From the NCBI GenBank assembly GCA_016280395.1, contig JAEEGQ010000092.1, forward strand, positions 1 through 32,114: a stretch of 32,114 bases of DNA, in the 5' to 3' direction. The notes beneath the pieces were generated by a model, which searched no databases, had not been told where the DNA came from, and saw only the letters and a program-made list of their open reading frames with translations. Source of the DNA: Lachnospiraceae bacterium (GTDB lineage Bacteria; Bacillota; Clostridia; Lachnospirales; Lachnospiraceae). Of the stretch, positions 7,565-15,582 are shown piece by piece. Made by a program: the position numbers and the translations under genes. Every line of letters starts with the position of its first letter. The stretch's first letter is position 1.

Positions 7565-8113
7565 TTACTCAGCTATCATGGTGAGGAAAGTAGCGGGAGT
7601 AGTACCGCCGCACTTTTGCCCATGAGGGAACATGGGATTGAAATAAATACTGTCACCCTCGTTGAGCACAAGCTCTTTCTCACCGAAGGTCACGACGACG
7701 GTACCGGAGAGCACAAGGTTGAATTCCTCTCCGGAGTGGCTGACAAGCTCTGCAGGCTCATCCGACGGATCAAGCGTCACGATGAACGGCTGCATGATCT
7801 TTTTTGAAAAGTTATATGCGAGATCTTTGAAATTGTAACCGGGATACCTATCGGCCTCCTGGCCCGCGCCCTTGCGCACTATCTGGTAAGTGCGGAGCTT
7901 CGCGCTCGTCCCGCTTATGATCTCGCTGAAATCGACACCGAATTTCTTGGAGATACTGAATATGACACTGATGGGAATATCCTTCCCATCAGTCTCGTAT
8001 CCCGTATATGTATCCAGATCGATGCCGAGCTCTTTTGCAAGGCTTTCCCTCGAGTATCCGCAGGATTCCCGGAGTTCTCTTATCCTTGCCGCAAGTTCGT
8101 TCAATTCATCCAT
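7565..8113 (-). CDS. XRE-type HTH regulator with C-terminal cupin
   Basis: A 182-residue two-domain protein: an XRE helix-turn-helix at about residues 6-62 (IRELRESCGYSRESLAKELGI) and a cupin_2 beta-barrel at about 105-180 (HSGEEFNLVLSGTVVVTFGE...GDSIYFNPMFPHGQ). GGGAG precedes the ATG at normal distance. Such regulators usually sense a small ligand, often an acid or its CoA ester, through the cupin. It sits between the oxidoreductase gamma subunit and the acyl-CoA synthetase in the same direction, so it probably controls this operon. The domain assignments are sure; the ligand is inferred only as something in this pathway. Confidence 0.9.
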   Translation of the reverse strand: MDELNELAARIRELRESCGYSRESLAKELGIDLDTYTGYETDGKDIPISVIFSISKKFGVDFSEIISGTSAKLRTYQIVRKGAGQEADRYPGYNFKDLAYNFSKKIMQPFIVTLDPSDEPAELVSHSGEEFNLVLSGTVVVTFGEKELVLNEGDSIYFNPMFPHGQKCGGTTPATFLTMIAE

Positions 8114-8184
8114 ATCTGTCTCCCAATAATCTCTCCGGGCCTGCTGTTTCTCTTGTCCCGGCAGCTTCAGACTTAACGCAATAC

Positions 8185-8230
8185 CGGCCGTAAAGCCCGG
8201 TCTTTTGGCAAGTTCGGGCCGTAACGGCCG
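8185..8230. other. Imperfect hairpin inside the oxidoreductase operon
   Basis: CGGCCGTAAAGCCCG (from 8185) can pair with CGGGCCGTAACGGCCG (8215-8230). It fills the 132-bp gap between the gamma subunit and the regulator gene. There is no T-run on the minus strand, so it is more likely an mRNA processing or stability element or a weak attenuator than a terminator. Confidence 0.4.
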
Positions 8231-8245
8231 TCCCTTAACCCCATC

Positions 8246-8779
8246 TCACACCGTGAAACCAAGCCTCAGCGCGTTCTTGTTAACGTCTATGAGCGCCGCT
8301 TTCTTCGGCGGAACGCACTTTTCAACAGCCTTGAAAAGGTTCTCTTCGGTGCAGAAGCCAAGTTCTTTGAACATCTTCCCGATGATGATGATATTTGCGC
8401 TCCCCTTCATGCCGTTTTCCTCGGCAAGCTTCGAAGCGTCAACATAATGCACATTGACATCGGTCCTTGTCACCTTCCTGTCGATGAGCGAGCTGTCAAG
8501 GATTATCGTGCCGCCCGGAACGACTGCGTTCTCGAATTTGTCGAGAGAAGGCAGATTCATGGCGATAAGCACGTCAGGCGCCGTAACGAGCGGAGATCCG
8601 ATCGCGTCATCGCTTATTACAACGGAACAGTTACAGGTGCCGCCGCGCATTTCGGGGCCGTAGGAAGGAAGCCATGAAACCTCCTTGCCGTCGAGCAGTC
8701 CCGAGTAAACAAGCAGTTTCCCCGAGAAAAGGATACCCTGGCCGCCGAATCCCGCAAGTAAAACATTCATTGTTGCCAT
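8246..8779 (-). CDS. 2-oxoacid:ferredoxin oxidoreductase, gamma subunit
   Basis: A 177-residue pyruvate/2-ketoisovalerate oxidoreductase catalytic-domain protein (POR_N gamma type). The opening [12 protein letters not shown] and the stretch [17 protein letters not shown] are family signatures. GGAGGTG lies about 7 nt before the ATG, and the gene starts 1 bp after the beta-subunit stop, so the two are translationally linked. In the four-subunit enzyme the gamma chain completes the active site and CoA-binding surface. Order delta-alpha-beta-gamma and domain types fit the VOR/KOR class rather than single-chain pyruvate:ferredoxin oxidoreductase. Confidence 0.92.
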   Translation of the reverse strand: MATMNVLLAGFGGQGILFSGKLLVYSGLLDGKEVSWLPSYGPEMRGGTCNCSVVISDDAIGSPLVTAPDVLIAMNLPSLDKFENAVVPGGTIILDSSLIDRKVTRTDVNVHYVDASKLAEENGMKGSANIIIIGKMFKELGFCTEENLFKAVEKCVPPKKAALIDVNKNALRLGFTV

Positions 8780-8780
8780 A

Positions 8781-9539
8781 TCACTTCACCTCCCCGGAAT
8801 CTGCCGTAACATCCTTGTAAACGCCGAGAGGATAGTAGGAAAGCATGTTCTCCTCAAGCCATTTGTTGGCGTCGAGCGGCGAAAGTCCCCAGTTTGTAGG
8901 GCACGCGGAAACAACCTCGATTATCGAGTAGCCGCGCTTGTTGATCTGGTTTTCGAAGCCCTTGCGGATGGCCTTCTTTGCGTCTCTTACATTCTTAACG
9001 TTGTTTACCGCAACACGCTGTGCAAGCGCAGTTCCCGAAAGTGTGGAAAGCATCTCGCATACGCGCACGGGGTAGCCTGCGATCTTAACATCACGGCCGT
9101 AAGGCGTAGTCTGCGTAACCTGCCCGGGAAGCGATGTAGGCGCCATCTGTCCGCCTGTCATGCCATAGATGGCGTTGTTTATGAAGATAACGGTGATGTT
9201 CTCACCGCGTGTAGCCGCATGAACGGTCTCTGCGGTACCGATGGCAGCAAGGTCGCCGTCGCCCTGATATGTGAACACGATATCATCGGGGAAGGAGCGC
9301 TTGATGCCGGTAGCAACTGCCGGAGCGCGCCCGTGCGGAGCCTGAACCATATCGCAGTCAAAATAATTGTAGCTGAAAACGGAGCATCCTACCGATGCAA
9401 CGCCAACAGCATCACCTAAAAGGTTCATCTCTTCAAGCACCTCGGCAACAAGACGGTGTACGATACCGTGCGAGCAGCCGGGGCAATAATGGAAGGGAAC
9501 GTCCGTTAAGCCTTTTGTTTTCTCAAATACAACAGCCAT
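8781..9539 (-). CDS. 2-oxoacid:ferredoxin oxidoreductase, beta (thiamine-PP) subunit
   Basis: A 252-residue thiamine-diphosphate-binding subunit. The start at 9539 follows AAAGGAGGG by about 8 nt and lies just past the alpha-subunit stop. The N-terminal CPGCSHG motif gives cluster-associated cysteines, and GDGDLAAIGTAE ... INNAIYGMTGG is the TPP/Mg motif with its conserved Asp-Asn pattern. PTSLPGQVT is also characteristic. The enzyme decarboxylates a 2-oxoacid to an acyl-CoA and reduces ferredoxin, or runs in reverse as a reductive carboxylase when ferredoxin is reduced. Confidence 0.93.
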   Translation of the reverse strand: MAVVFEKTKGLTDVPFHYCPGCSHGIVHRLVAEVLEEMNLLGDAVGVASVGCSVFSYNYFDCDMVQAPHGRAPAVATGIKRSFPDDIVFTYQGDGDLAAIGTAETVHAATRGENITVIFINNAIYGMTGGQMAPTSLPGQVTQTTPYGRDVKIAGYPVRVCEMLSTLSGTALAQRVAVNNVKNVRDAKKAIRKGFENQINKRGYSIIEVVSACPTNWGLSPLDANKWLEENMLSYYPLGVYKDVTADSGEVK

Positions 9540-9540
9540 T

Positions 9541-10620
9541 TTATTTTCCCTCCTTTGCAAGTCTCTTTATCTGTGCCAGTATTTCAGCGGGAGTGGGGAT
9601 GATACCGCCCGTGCGCCCGAAGAATTCTACAGGCTTTCTGCCGTTAACAACAAGCTTTACATCCTCTATCATCTGGCCCATGTTCATCTCAACATCAAGG
9701 AATACCTTAGCTGTGGGAACAACGGCCTCTATTGCATTCTCGGGGAACGGCCAGAGTGTGATGGGACGGATAAGACCGGCCTTGATGCCCTCTGCCCTTG
9801 CAGCGTTTACGGCACTTCTCGAAACACGCGAGGATGCGCCGAAAGCGACAACAACAACATCTGCATCTTCGGTAAGATAGCTCTCTGCGCGCTGTTCGTT
9901 CTTCTTGATAATTTCATAGCGCTCAAAACGCTCAACAACGAGCTTTTCAAGCTCATCCGGCTGGATATAGAGCGAGTTTACGATGTTTTTCTTTCTCTTG
10001 CCCTTTGTGCCGTTTGTTGCCCAGGGCTTTGAAGCGATGTTTGCTTCGCGGTCGAAAGGCTTCTCGGGATCGGGAAGGGTGACGGGCTCCATCATCTGTC
10101 CGAGCATGCCGTCGGAAAGGATCATAGCGGGCATCCTGTACTGCTCTGCCTTATCAAAAGCAAGGGGAACAAAGTCCACCATTTCCTGGATCGTCGAAGG
10201 CGCAAGGACAAAAAGCTGGAAGTCGCCGTGTCCGAGGGCTTTTGTAGCCTGCCAGTAATCCGACTGTGAAGGCTGGATGCCGCCAAGACCGGGGCCGCCG
10301 CGCTGCACGTTGATTATAAGGCAGGGAAGGTCTGAGCCCGCGATATAGGAAACGCCTTCGGATTTAAGGCTTATTCCCGGCGAACTGGAGGAAGTCATGG
10401 CGCGAACGCCCGTTGAGGCTGCGCCGAGCACCATATTTATGGCGGCAACTTCAGACTCTGCCTGAAGGAACAAGCCGCCTACCTTTGGCATACGCTTTGA
10501 AAGGTATGCCGAAATCTCTGTCTGGGGAGTGATAGGGTAACCGAAGAAATGCCTGCAGCCCGCCTGGATTGCGGCTTCCGCAAGGGCCTCGTTACCTTTC
10601 ATCAAAACTTTTTCTGCCAT
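9541..10620 (-). CDS. vorB: 2-oxoacid:ferredoxin oxidoreductase, alpha subunit (VorB-like)
   Basis: A 359-residue alpha subunit starting MAEKVLMKGNEALAEAA at 10620, with GGAG 6 nt upstream; the start at 10632 has no site. Features are the pyrimidine-binding domain GYPITPQTEISAYL, the TSSSSPGISLKSEG stretch, and the C-terminal transketolase-like domain (FGASSRVSRSAV...GLIRPITLWPFP). Overall it resembles the chain annotated as 3-methyl-2-oxobutanoate dehydrogenase subunit VorB. Branched-chain 2-oxoacids are therefore likely but not proven substrates; 2-oxoglutarate and pyruvate enzymes share the fold. Its stop lies 1 bp before the beta start codon. Confidence 0.88.
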   Translation of the reverse strand: MAEKVLMKGNEALAEAAIQAGCRHFFGYPITPQTEISAYLSKRMPKVGGLFLQAESEVAAINMVLGAASTGVRAMTSSSSPGISLKSEGVSYIAGSDLPCLIINVQRGGPGLGGIQPSQSDYWQATKALGHGDFQLFVLAPSTIQEMVDFVPLAFDKAEQYRMPAMILSDGMLGQMMEPVTLPDPEKPFDREANIASKPWATNGTKGKRKKNIVNSLYIQPDELEKLVVERFERYEIIKKNEQRAESYLTEDADVVVVAFGASSRVSRSAVNAARAEGIKAGLIRPITLWPFPENAIEAVVPTAKVFLDVEMNMGQMIEDVKLVVNGRKPVEFFGRTGGIIPTPAEILAQIKRLAKEGK

Positions 10621-10667
10621 ACTGATCTCCAATCATTTTTGATCATAGTTAAGTTTTCTCGTTGATC

Positions 10668-10717
10668 ACAGCATTCCCGACCGGCTTATGCTGTTTTTGC
10701 GACGCCTTATCCCGTCG
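10668..10717. other. Two hairpins between the ferredoxin and alpha-subunit genes
   Basis: ACAGCAT (10668-10674) pairs with ATGCTGT (10688-10694) and CGACG (10700-10704) with CGTCG (10713-10717). They lie in the 120-bp gap after the ferredoxin gene with no T-run. An mRNA processing or stability role that raises ferredoxin output over the large subunits is possible. Confidence 0.4.
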
Positions 10718-10740
10718 TCTTCCCGGCCGGCAAAGCAGCG

Positions 10741-10947
10741 TTATTTTTCTACCGTAATGGCCACATCAGGACACATCAGGGCGCAGGACGCGCATCCCAC
10801 ACAGGCCTCCTGATCGGTAATGGAGGCGGGGTGATAACCTTTAGCATTAATGTGATCCTTCGACAATTCAAGCAGCTTCTTGGGGCAGGCATTTACGCAC
10901 ATTCCGCAGCCCTTGCAAACAGATTCGTCTATCGTGATCTTTGCCAT
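10741..10947 (-). CDS. 2[4Fe-4S] ferredoxin, delta subunit of the oxidoreductase
   Basis: A 68-residue protein with two complete cluster motifs, CKGCGMCVNACP and CVGCASCALMCP, each CxxCxxCxxxCP. AGGAGG lies close before the ATG. In this enzyme class the small ferredoxin-like delta chain moves electrons from the thiamine centre to free ferredoxin. It is first in the operon and directly behind a good promoter. Confidence 0.93.
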   Translation of the reverse strand: MAKITIDESVCKGCGMCVNACPKKLLELSKDHINAKGYHPASITDQEACVGCASCALMCPDVAITVEK

Positions 10948-11001
10948 AGTCTATCCTCCTGTTCGTTAAATATTTTCACATAAAAACTATATTTTCAATA
11001 A

Positions 11002-11030
11002 ATACTATCACACTTGTTTCCTTATTGCAA
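11002..11030 (-). promoter_or_regulatory. Promoter of the oxidoreductase operon
   Basis: On the minus strand TTGCAA (11025-11030), a 17-bp spacer and TAGTAT (11002-11007), about 55 bp before the ferredoxin start. Just upstream TTTATCG/CGATAAA (about 11039-11061) forms an inverted repeat that could be a regulator site, for example for the HTH-cupin protein. Confidence 0.6.
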
Positions 11031-11147
11031 GGGAAAATTTTATCGCTTTACACCGATAAAGCAAAAAAGTAAGTTCTGTTCCTTCCAAGGCATCATTTTC
11101 CCTTGTTCTTCCCTTGATCTATAGAAAAAAGCGGGGCATAACCCGTG

Positions 11148-11172
11148 AAAAATCCCCGGCACAAGCCGGGGA
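11148..11172 (-). terminator. Intrinsic terminator after the YvyF-like gene
   Basis: A perfect 8-bp GC-rich stem (TCCCCGGC/GCCGGGGA) with a 4-nt loop, followed on the minus strand by TTTTT. It lies 18 bp after the stop of the minus-strand gene. Confidence 0.85.
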
Positions 11173-11189
11173 CCGTATTGCAGCTTCTC

Positions 11190-11603
11190 TTACTTTCTAT
11201 TTCTTCCCATAAACCTCATCTTTCCGGCTGTGTCCTTCTTGGGTTTGTCTCCCACTCCCACATAGCAGCCTTTAAGGTCCGCGGTCATCTTGGCAGCACA
11301 TTCCGGGCACCACCTGCCGGATCTGATGTCGCACCCGCATCTCTCGCACTTGATAAAGACAGGCGAACCTTCGGGTATCTCAAGCATTCCGTCTCTCAGG
11401 TACTGTTTTATCACAGCTTCCTTTACACCTGTTGCCTCACATATCTCATACATATTGGCTGCGCCGTGTTCATCAAGAAAATCCTTGACTCTTTTCCTGT
11501 TTTCCTCATCAACGGCCCTGCAGTCGGGGCAGTATTTTGCTCCAAAGCCCGCATAATTAAACAATCTCTTGCATTTGATACAAACTTCTGTAGTTGCTGC
11601 CAT
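11190..11603 (-). CDS. YvyF-like zinc-ribbon/winged-helix protein
   Basis: A 137-residue protein starting at 11603, where AAGGGAG precedes the ATG by 5-6 nt; longer readings lack a site. It has one zinc ribbon at the N-terminus (C8-x2-C11 ... C25-x2-C28), a MerR-like helical middle (about 40-75, EICEATGVKEAVIKQYLRDG) and a second cysteine cluster near the C-terminus (CERCGCDIRSGRWCPEC). The middle resembles the flagellar-operon protein YvyF/TIGR03826 of Bacillus, thought to be regulatory. No flagellar genes are nearby, so here the name gives only structure. It lies just downstream of the VanZ-like gene on the same strand. Confidence 0.7.
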   Translation of the reverse strand: MAATTEVCIKCKRLFNYAGFGAKYCPDCRAVDEENRKRVKDFLDEHGAANMYEICEATGVKEAVIKQYLRDGMLEIPEGSPVFIKCERCGCDIRSGRWCPECAAKMTADLKGCYVGVGDKPKKDTAGKMRFMGRNRK

Positions 11604-11692
11604 ACATACTCCCTTCCGGCCCCTGCCTTGTAATGAGCCAAATGAGCCTGTTTCCGGATCCCGCGATGTTCGCTCCGGCCTCAAAAGCCTTC

Positions 11693-12364
11693 TCACGCGA
11701 TGATCCCTATCTTTCTCCACAGCTTCTTCGTCAATCCGTTCCAGCAAATTATATATGCAACTATCGCGCCCGCATAATTCAGCATCACATCGTCAATATC
11801 CATAAACCCGCGCATCGTGACATACTGCAGGAATTCCAGCAGGCATATGAATGCGATCACGCAGATGCTGAACAGCCACCATCTCGTTCTGAAAGGTTTG
11901 ATAAAATACGGAGCGATAAACCCGAGTGGCGTCAGCAGCACAAAATTATAAAAAAGGTTCTCAAACACGACATCTCTTGGCAGTGCCCCGCTCCTGTATG
12001 CGTTCAGATACAGCTTTATCGTTCTGAAAGGCGTCAGGGAATACTGCCTGCTGTGATAATGATTCCTTGACACCTCGAGACTGCCGAGCAGCACCGATAT
12101 CAGGACTGTAAGGTAGATCAGCGAGAATACCGCAAATATCCTTCCGAATTCCTTTTCGCGCTTCTCAAACTCCGTCCCAAGAAGCCAGAGCACAGTACCC
12201 AAAAACCCGCTGATGCTGATCGTCAGCACCAGAAATACAAGGTGACCGTGATCGAGAAAACTGTTTGGGTCAAAGATCGGCACAAACCCCACGCATGCCA
12301 GGATACACACTAAAAAACACATAACTGCCGGAATCCTGAAAACCGGCGAACAACTCTTTTTCAC
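11693..12364 (-). CDS. VanZ-like membrane protein
   Basis: A 223-residue polytopic membrane protein with five or six hydrophobic segments. The VanZ-family signature is in the C-terminal half: ENLFYNFVLLTPLGFIAPY, then EFLQYVTMRGFMDIDDVMLNYAGAIVAY, containing the conserved E-x-x-Q and D-D-x-x-x-N pattern. VanZ of enterococci gives low-level teicoplanin resistance; most relatives have unknown envelope roles. It probably starts with GTG at 12364 and the site is weak. It is divergent from the GH120 gene, with an 88-bp shared upstream region. Confidence 0.8.
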   Translation of the reverse strand: MKKSCSPVFRIPAVMCFLVCILACVGFVPIFDPNSFLDHGHLVFLVLTISISGFLGTVLWLLGTEFEKREKEFGRIFAVFSLIYLTVLISVLLGSLEVSRNHYHSRQYSLTPFRTIKLYLNAYRSGALPRDVVFENLFYNFVLLTPLGFIAPYFIKPFRTRWWLFSICVIAFICLLEFLQYVTMRGFMDIDDVMLNYAGAIVAYIICWNGLTKKLWRKIGIIA

Positions 12365-12392
12365 TTCAAAAAATCTTCTTTCATCTTTCCTC

Positions 12393-12421
12393 TTGCAAGG
12401 ATCATTTTTTAAACGTATATT
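12393..12421 (+). promoter_or_regulatory. Promoter of the GH120 gene
   Basis: TTGCAA (12393-12398), 17 bp, TATATT (12416-12421). AGGAGG follows at 12438 and the ATG at 12453. Confidence 0.6.
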
Positions 12422-12452
12422 ATATTTAACAGTATACAGGAGGTATGATGGT

Positions 12453-14423
12453 ATGTCAAAGACATATTATGTTGACTGTACTTCAAAGAAGGGGGACGGA
12501 AGCAGGAAGAAACCCTTTAAGACCATAAGCGAAGCCGCAAGGATCGCGCAGCCCGGTGACGAAGTCATCGTTGCGGACGGTATCTACCGCGAAAATGTGA
12601 ACCCCGTGAACGCAGGCACCGCAAAGAAGCGCATTACGTACAAGGCGCAGAATCCGGGGAAAGCCGTCATAACGGGCGCAGAGCCGGTAAAGAGCTGGGC
12701 GCGGTATAAGGACACCGTTTGGATGGTGAACATAAAAAACACAAAATTCGGTAAGGATAACCCCTATACCGACCTTGTTTACGGCGATTGGTACTGGCCC
12801 ATGTTCCCCGCCCACAGAGGCGAGGTTTTCATGAACGACAAGTCGCTTTATGAGGCCGCATCCCTCGAAGAAGTGCTCGAGCCCGTTGTTTACAAGCGTT
12901 CCTGGGATCCGGATTTCACGATCTATAAATGGTTTACGGAACAGAAGGGCGAATACACCGTGATCTATGCGAATTTCCATGAATTCGACCCCAATGTCGA
13001 AAATGTCGAGATCACGGTCCGCAGAAACTGTTTTTACCCGCAGAAGGAAGGTGTTGGATTCATAACGCTTGACGGCTTCAAGATCTGCAAAGCCGCCTGC
13101 CAGTGGGCACCGCCGACCGCTTATCAGGAGGGCATGGTGGGCCCGCACTGGTCGAAAGGCTGGATCATAGAGAACTGCGAGATCTCCCATGCAAAATGCA
13201 GCGGTATCTCCCTCGGAAAATACCTGCAGCCCGAAAACGACAACAAATGGAGCAAGTACAGGCTTAAAGACGGCACGCAGACTGAACGCGACGCAATATG
13301 CCAGGCACAGAACGACGGCTGGAGCAAGGAGACTGTCGGTTCCCACACAGTTCGCAACTGCGATATCCACGATTGCGGCCAGACCGGTATCGTCGGCCAT
13401 CTTGGCGGCGTTTTCTCGACCATCGAGAATAACCACATCCATCATATCAACAACAAACAGAACCTTGGAGGAGCAGAGATAGGCGGCATAAAGATGCACG
13501 CTGCGATCGACGTGACCATCCGCAACAACACCTTCGATCACTGCACACGCGGTCTCTGGCTTGACTGGCAGGCGCAGGGCACACGCGTCACGCAGAACGT
13601 CTTCTTCGACAACAACATCCCGAACGGCGAGATCGAAGGCTCAGAGGGCGCTATCGGAGAAGATATCTTCGTTGAAGTATCGCACGGCCCGACGCTCATC
13701 GACAACAACCTTCTGCTGTCAGACTGCGCGCTCCGCATGTGCACACAGGGTTTTGCAGTCGTCCACAACTTTATCGCTGGCTCCATTGTGGGTGTGGGCC
13801 AGGGCGTCTGCAACGGCACAAGGCTCTTTCCTTCTCCCCGCTACACACCGTATCATGTGCCCCACAGCACAAATATCGCAGGTTTCATGACTATCCTTCA
13901 CGGAGACGCAAGGTTCTACAACAACATCTTTGTACAGCAGCCCGTCCGCCCCGTAACAGAGCATGTCCGCGAGGCCTTCTCAGGCCCCTACGCCTGGGCG
14001 CACCTTAATCTTGATGTCGGCACCTGCGTTTACGACGGCTATATGACAGCCGACGAGTACTTTGAAATGTTAAAAACGGGCAAAGAGCGCGAACGTCACT
14101 ACAAACCGCTTCCCGTCTACACCGGCGGCAATGTTTATTTCAATGGCGCGCGTCCCTGCGATACCGAGACCGATGCGTATGTTGACGACAAAAACACCGT
14201 AACCTTCAGCATTTCCGGAGAACACGGCAAATGGAAATTCGAGAGCAACTGCTACGAATTCCTTCCGAAAGCAGACTACGAGCTCATCACCACTGCAAAG
14301 CTCGGCGAAGCCTTCGAGCCCGAAGAACCCTTCGAAAATCCTGACGGGACGCCTATCACCTTTGATACGGATGTTTACGGTAAAAAGAGGAAGACCGTGA
14401 TCCCCGGCGCAATAGCGAAATAA
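12453..14423 (+). CDS. GH120 beta-xylosidase, intracellular
   Basis: A 656-residue right-handed beta-helix enzyme that closely resembles Thermoanaerobacterium XylC (GH120), which removes xylose from xylo-oligosaccharides with retention. Shared stretches include YYVD...GSRKKPFKTISEAA near the N-terminus, VGPHWSKGWIIEN, GQTGIVGHLGGVFS and IKMHAAIDV. The retaining pair by family knowledge is the Asp in GLWLDW (D371) and the Glu in IFVEVSHGP (E408); both are present. Between them lies an extra acidic loop of about 14 residues (near IEGSEGAIGED) not expected from XylC. There is no signal peptide, so it acts in the cytoplasm on imported oligosaccharides. The start at 12453 has AGGAGG about 9 nt upstream; the longer frame from 12393 would begin inside the promoter. 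Confidence 0.9.
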   Translation: MSKTYYVDCTSKKGDGSRKKPFKTISEAARIAQPGDEVIVADGIYRENVNPVNAGTAKKRITYKAQNPGKAVITGAEPVKSWARYKDTVWMVNIKNTKFGKDNPYTDLVYGDWYWPMFPAHRGEVFMNDKSLYEAASLEEVLEPVVYKRSWDPDFTIYKWFTEQKGEYTVIYANFHEFDPNVENVEITVRRNCFYPQKEGVGFITLDGFKICKAACQWAPPTAYQEGMVGPHWSKGWIIENCEISHAKCSGISLGKYLQPENDNKWSKYRLKDGTQTERDAICQAQNDGWSKETVGSHTVRNCDIHDCGQTGIVGHLGGVFSTIENNHIHHINNKQNLGGAEIGGIKMHAAIDVTIRNNTFDHCTRGLWLDWQAQGTRVTQNVFFDNNIPNGEIEGSEGAIGEDIFVEVSHGPTLIDNNLLLSDCALRMCTQGFAVVHNFIAGSIVGVGQGVCNGTRLFPSPRYTPYHVPHSTNIAGFMTILHGDARFYNNIFVQQPVRPVTEHVREAFSGPYAWAHLNLDVGTCVYDGYMTADEYFEMLKTGKERERHYKPLPVYTGGNVYFNGARPCDTETDAYVDDKNTVTFSISGEHGKWKFESNCYEFLPKADYELITTAKLGEAFEPEEPFENPDGTPITFDTDVYGKKRKTVIPGAIAK

Positions 14424-14433
14424 GCATACTGAA

Positions 14434-14477
14434 AACAGGCTTATACTTTCACAAACCAAGGAAAGCATAAGCCTGTT
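14434..14477 (+). terminator. Hairpin after the GH120 gene
   Basis: AACAGGCTTAT (14434-14444) pairs perfectly with ATAAGCCTGTT (14467-14477), and CTTTC/GAAAG extends the stem. It lies 10 bp after the stop. The U-tract is poor, so it may be a weak terminator or a 3'-end protector serving both strands. Confidence 0.6.
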
Positions 14478-14519
14478 AATCAATCGTCCCAAAACGTGCC
14501 CCTTTTGAAGGTAATATGA

Positions 14520-15398
14520 TTAATCAAGAAACGTGGCAAATCTGATCTTTGTTCCCTTTGTACTTCCGTCCTTCTGTGCCAGTTTCAAACTTACAGATGA
14601 ATATACACATGTTTCGCCGTCAGGTGTTACGCAGATTACCTGAGTTTCTATTATAATATCATTAACAGAATATCCGGCATTCTTATACACTTCTTTAATC
14701 CTGCTGTTCAGTTTTTGCTGTAAAACACTATCCTCAACTTTCGGAGTCTTTTTAGAGAACACATCTATATCTCCTGTCAAAACCTGTGCAACATGGCCTT
14801 TAGAGGTAACCAGAACCGCAATCGCATCTGAAGAGTAGTAGCCTGAAACCAGTCTGTGGAAAGTGTATTCATACAGAGTCATTGTATATTCTTTATCGTC
14901 CTTAAGATTGGAATATACCGAAGGTTCTTTTTTCAGCACTTCGTATGAGCTGATATCAGATACATAGTTTTCAGCAATTTTTTTTGCGTACTCAAGGCAA
15001 TACCCTTCCGGGTTTTCTACATCCTCAAGGAAAGGCTCTGTGTCCCAAAACTTATTATTCATCAGATTTATATATACAAGTTTTCCATCATCCTTTTTTA
15101 GTCCAAACACAACCCCATCATCACTATAATAAATATTTGTGGTGAAGGAATTATATTTTTCTATGATAGAATGGTCATAGTTTCCTTCATATGTTACACC
15201 GTCAAATATACAACTGTTTTTCTCCGGACACTTTTCCGTTAGATATTTATAACTCCACAGACTCTCCTCTTTTTCAGATATGATACCATCATTCGCCATG
15301 TCTGCTATTAATGTGGTATACTTCTCATGCTTCTTTCCGCAGGAGCAAAGAGATAATAACACAGCGATAATAATACAAAGAACCATCCGATTTCTCAT
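14520..15398 (-). CDS. Putative lipoprotein of unknown function
   Basis: A 292-residue protein with a clear lipoprotein signal: MRNRMVLCIIIAVLLS then LCSC, with the last cysteine as the lipidated residue (C20). The start at 15398 follows GGAG by about 8 nt. The mature part is soluble, rich in Tyr, Lys and Asp, with a possible periplasmic-binding or DUF-type alpha/beta fold; no known family was recognised. It is expected on the outer face of the membrane. It has its own terminator-like surroundings and codon use somewhat more AT-rich than the enzymes nearby. Confidence 0.8.
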   Translation of the reverse strand: MRNRMVLCIIIAVLLSLCSCGKKHEKYTTLIADMANDGIISEKEESLWSYKYLTEKCPEKNSCIFDGVTYEGNYDHSIIEKYNSFTTNIYYSDDGVVFGLKKDDGKLVYINLMNNKFWDTEPFLEDVENPEGYCLEYAKKIAENYVSDISSYEVLKKEPSVYSNLKDDKEYTMTLYEYTFHRLVSGYYSSDAIAVLVTSKGHVAQVLTGDIDVFSKKTPKVEDSVLQQKLNSRIKEVYKNAGYSVNDIIIETQVICVTPDGETCVYSSVSLKLAQKDGSTKGTKIRFATFLD

Positions 15399-15430
15399 GA
15401 CAAATACTCCTTTATCGAATTCTAAGATTT

Positions 15431-15446
15431 TTGTTGCCGCCAACAA
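15431..15446. promoter_or_regulatory. Perfect inverted repeat before the lipoprotein gene
   Basis: TTGTTG-CCGC-CAACAA lies 33 bp upstream of the lipoprotein start codon. It could be an operator or a small leader hairpin. Confidence 0.35.
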
Positions 15447-15496
15447 CGGCCAATTGTCTCATATCTTGATCATATAGTTCCACTTGTATTCTATTT

Positions 15497-15571
15497 ATGA
15501 GTCAGCGGGGTCGTTTCCCGGTGACTCATTTTTGTAAGTAACGCTGCCGTACCTTTCCGTATGGCGGCGTT
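15497..15571. terminator. Two adjacent hairpins between the 2H phosphoesterase and the lipoprotein
   Basis: Hairpin one pairs ATGAGTCA (15497-15504) with TGACTCAT (15522-15529), with GGG/CCC extending inward and TTTTTG on the plus side. Hairpin two (15540-15571) pairs AACGCTGCCGTAC with GTATGGCGGCGTT, with two mismatches. The second lies 12 bp past the minus-strand phosphoesterase stop and probably ends its transcript. Confidence 0.6.
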
Positions 15572-15582
15572 ATCAGTTTTCA

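Noticed and set aside
11190-11603. Flagellar operon
   Set aside because: A YvyF-like protein alone is not evidence; no other flagellar gene is present.
12483-13541. 352-residue minus-strand frame
   Set aside because: Lies entirely opposite the GH120 gene, whose family match is unambiguous; a shadow of GC-rich codon bias.
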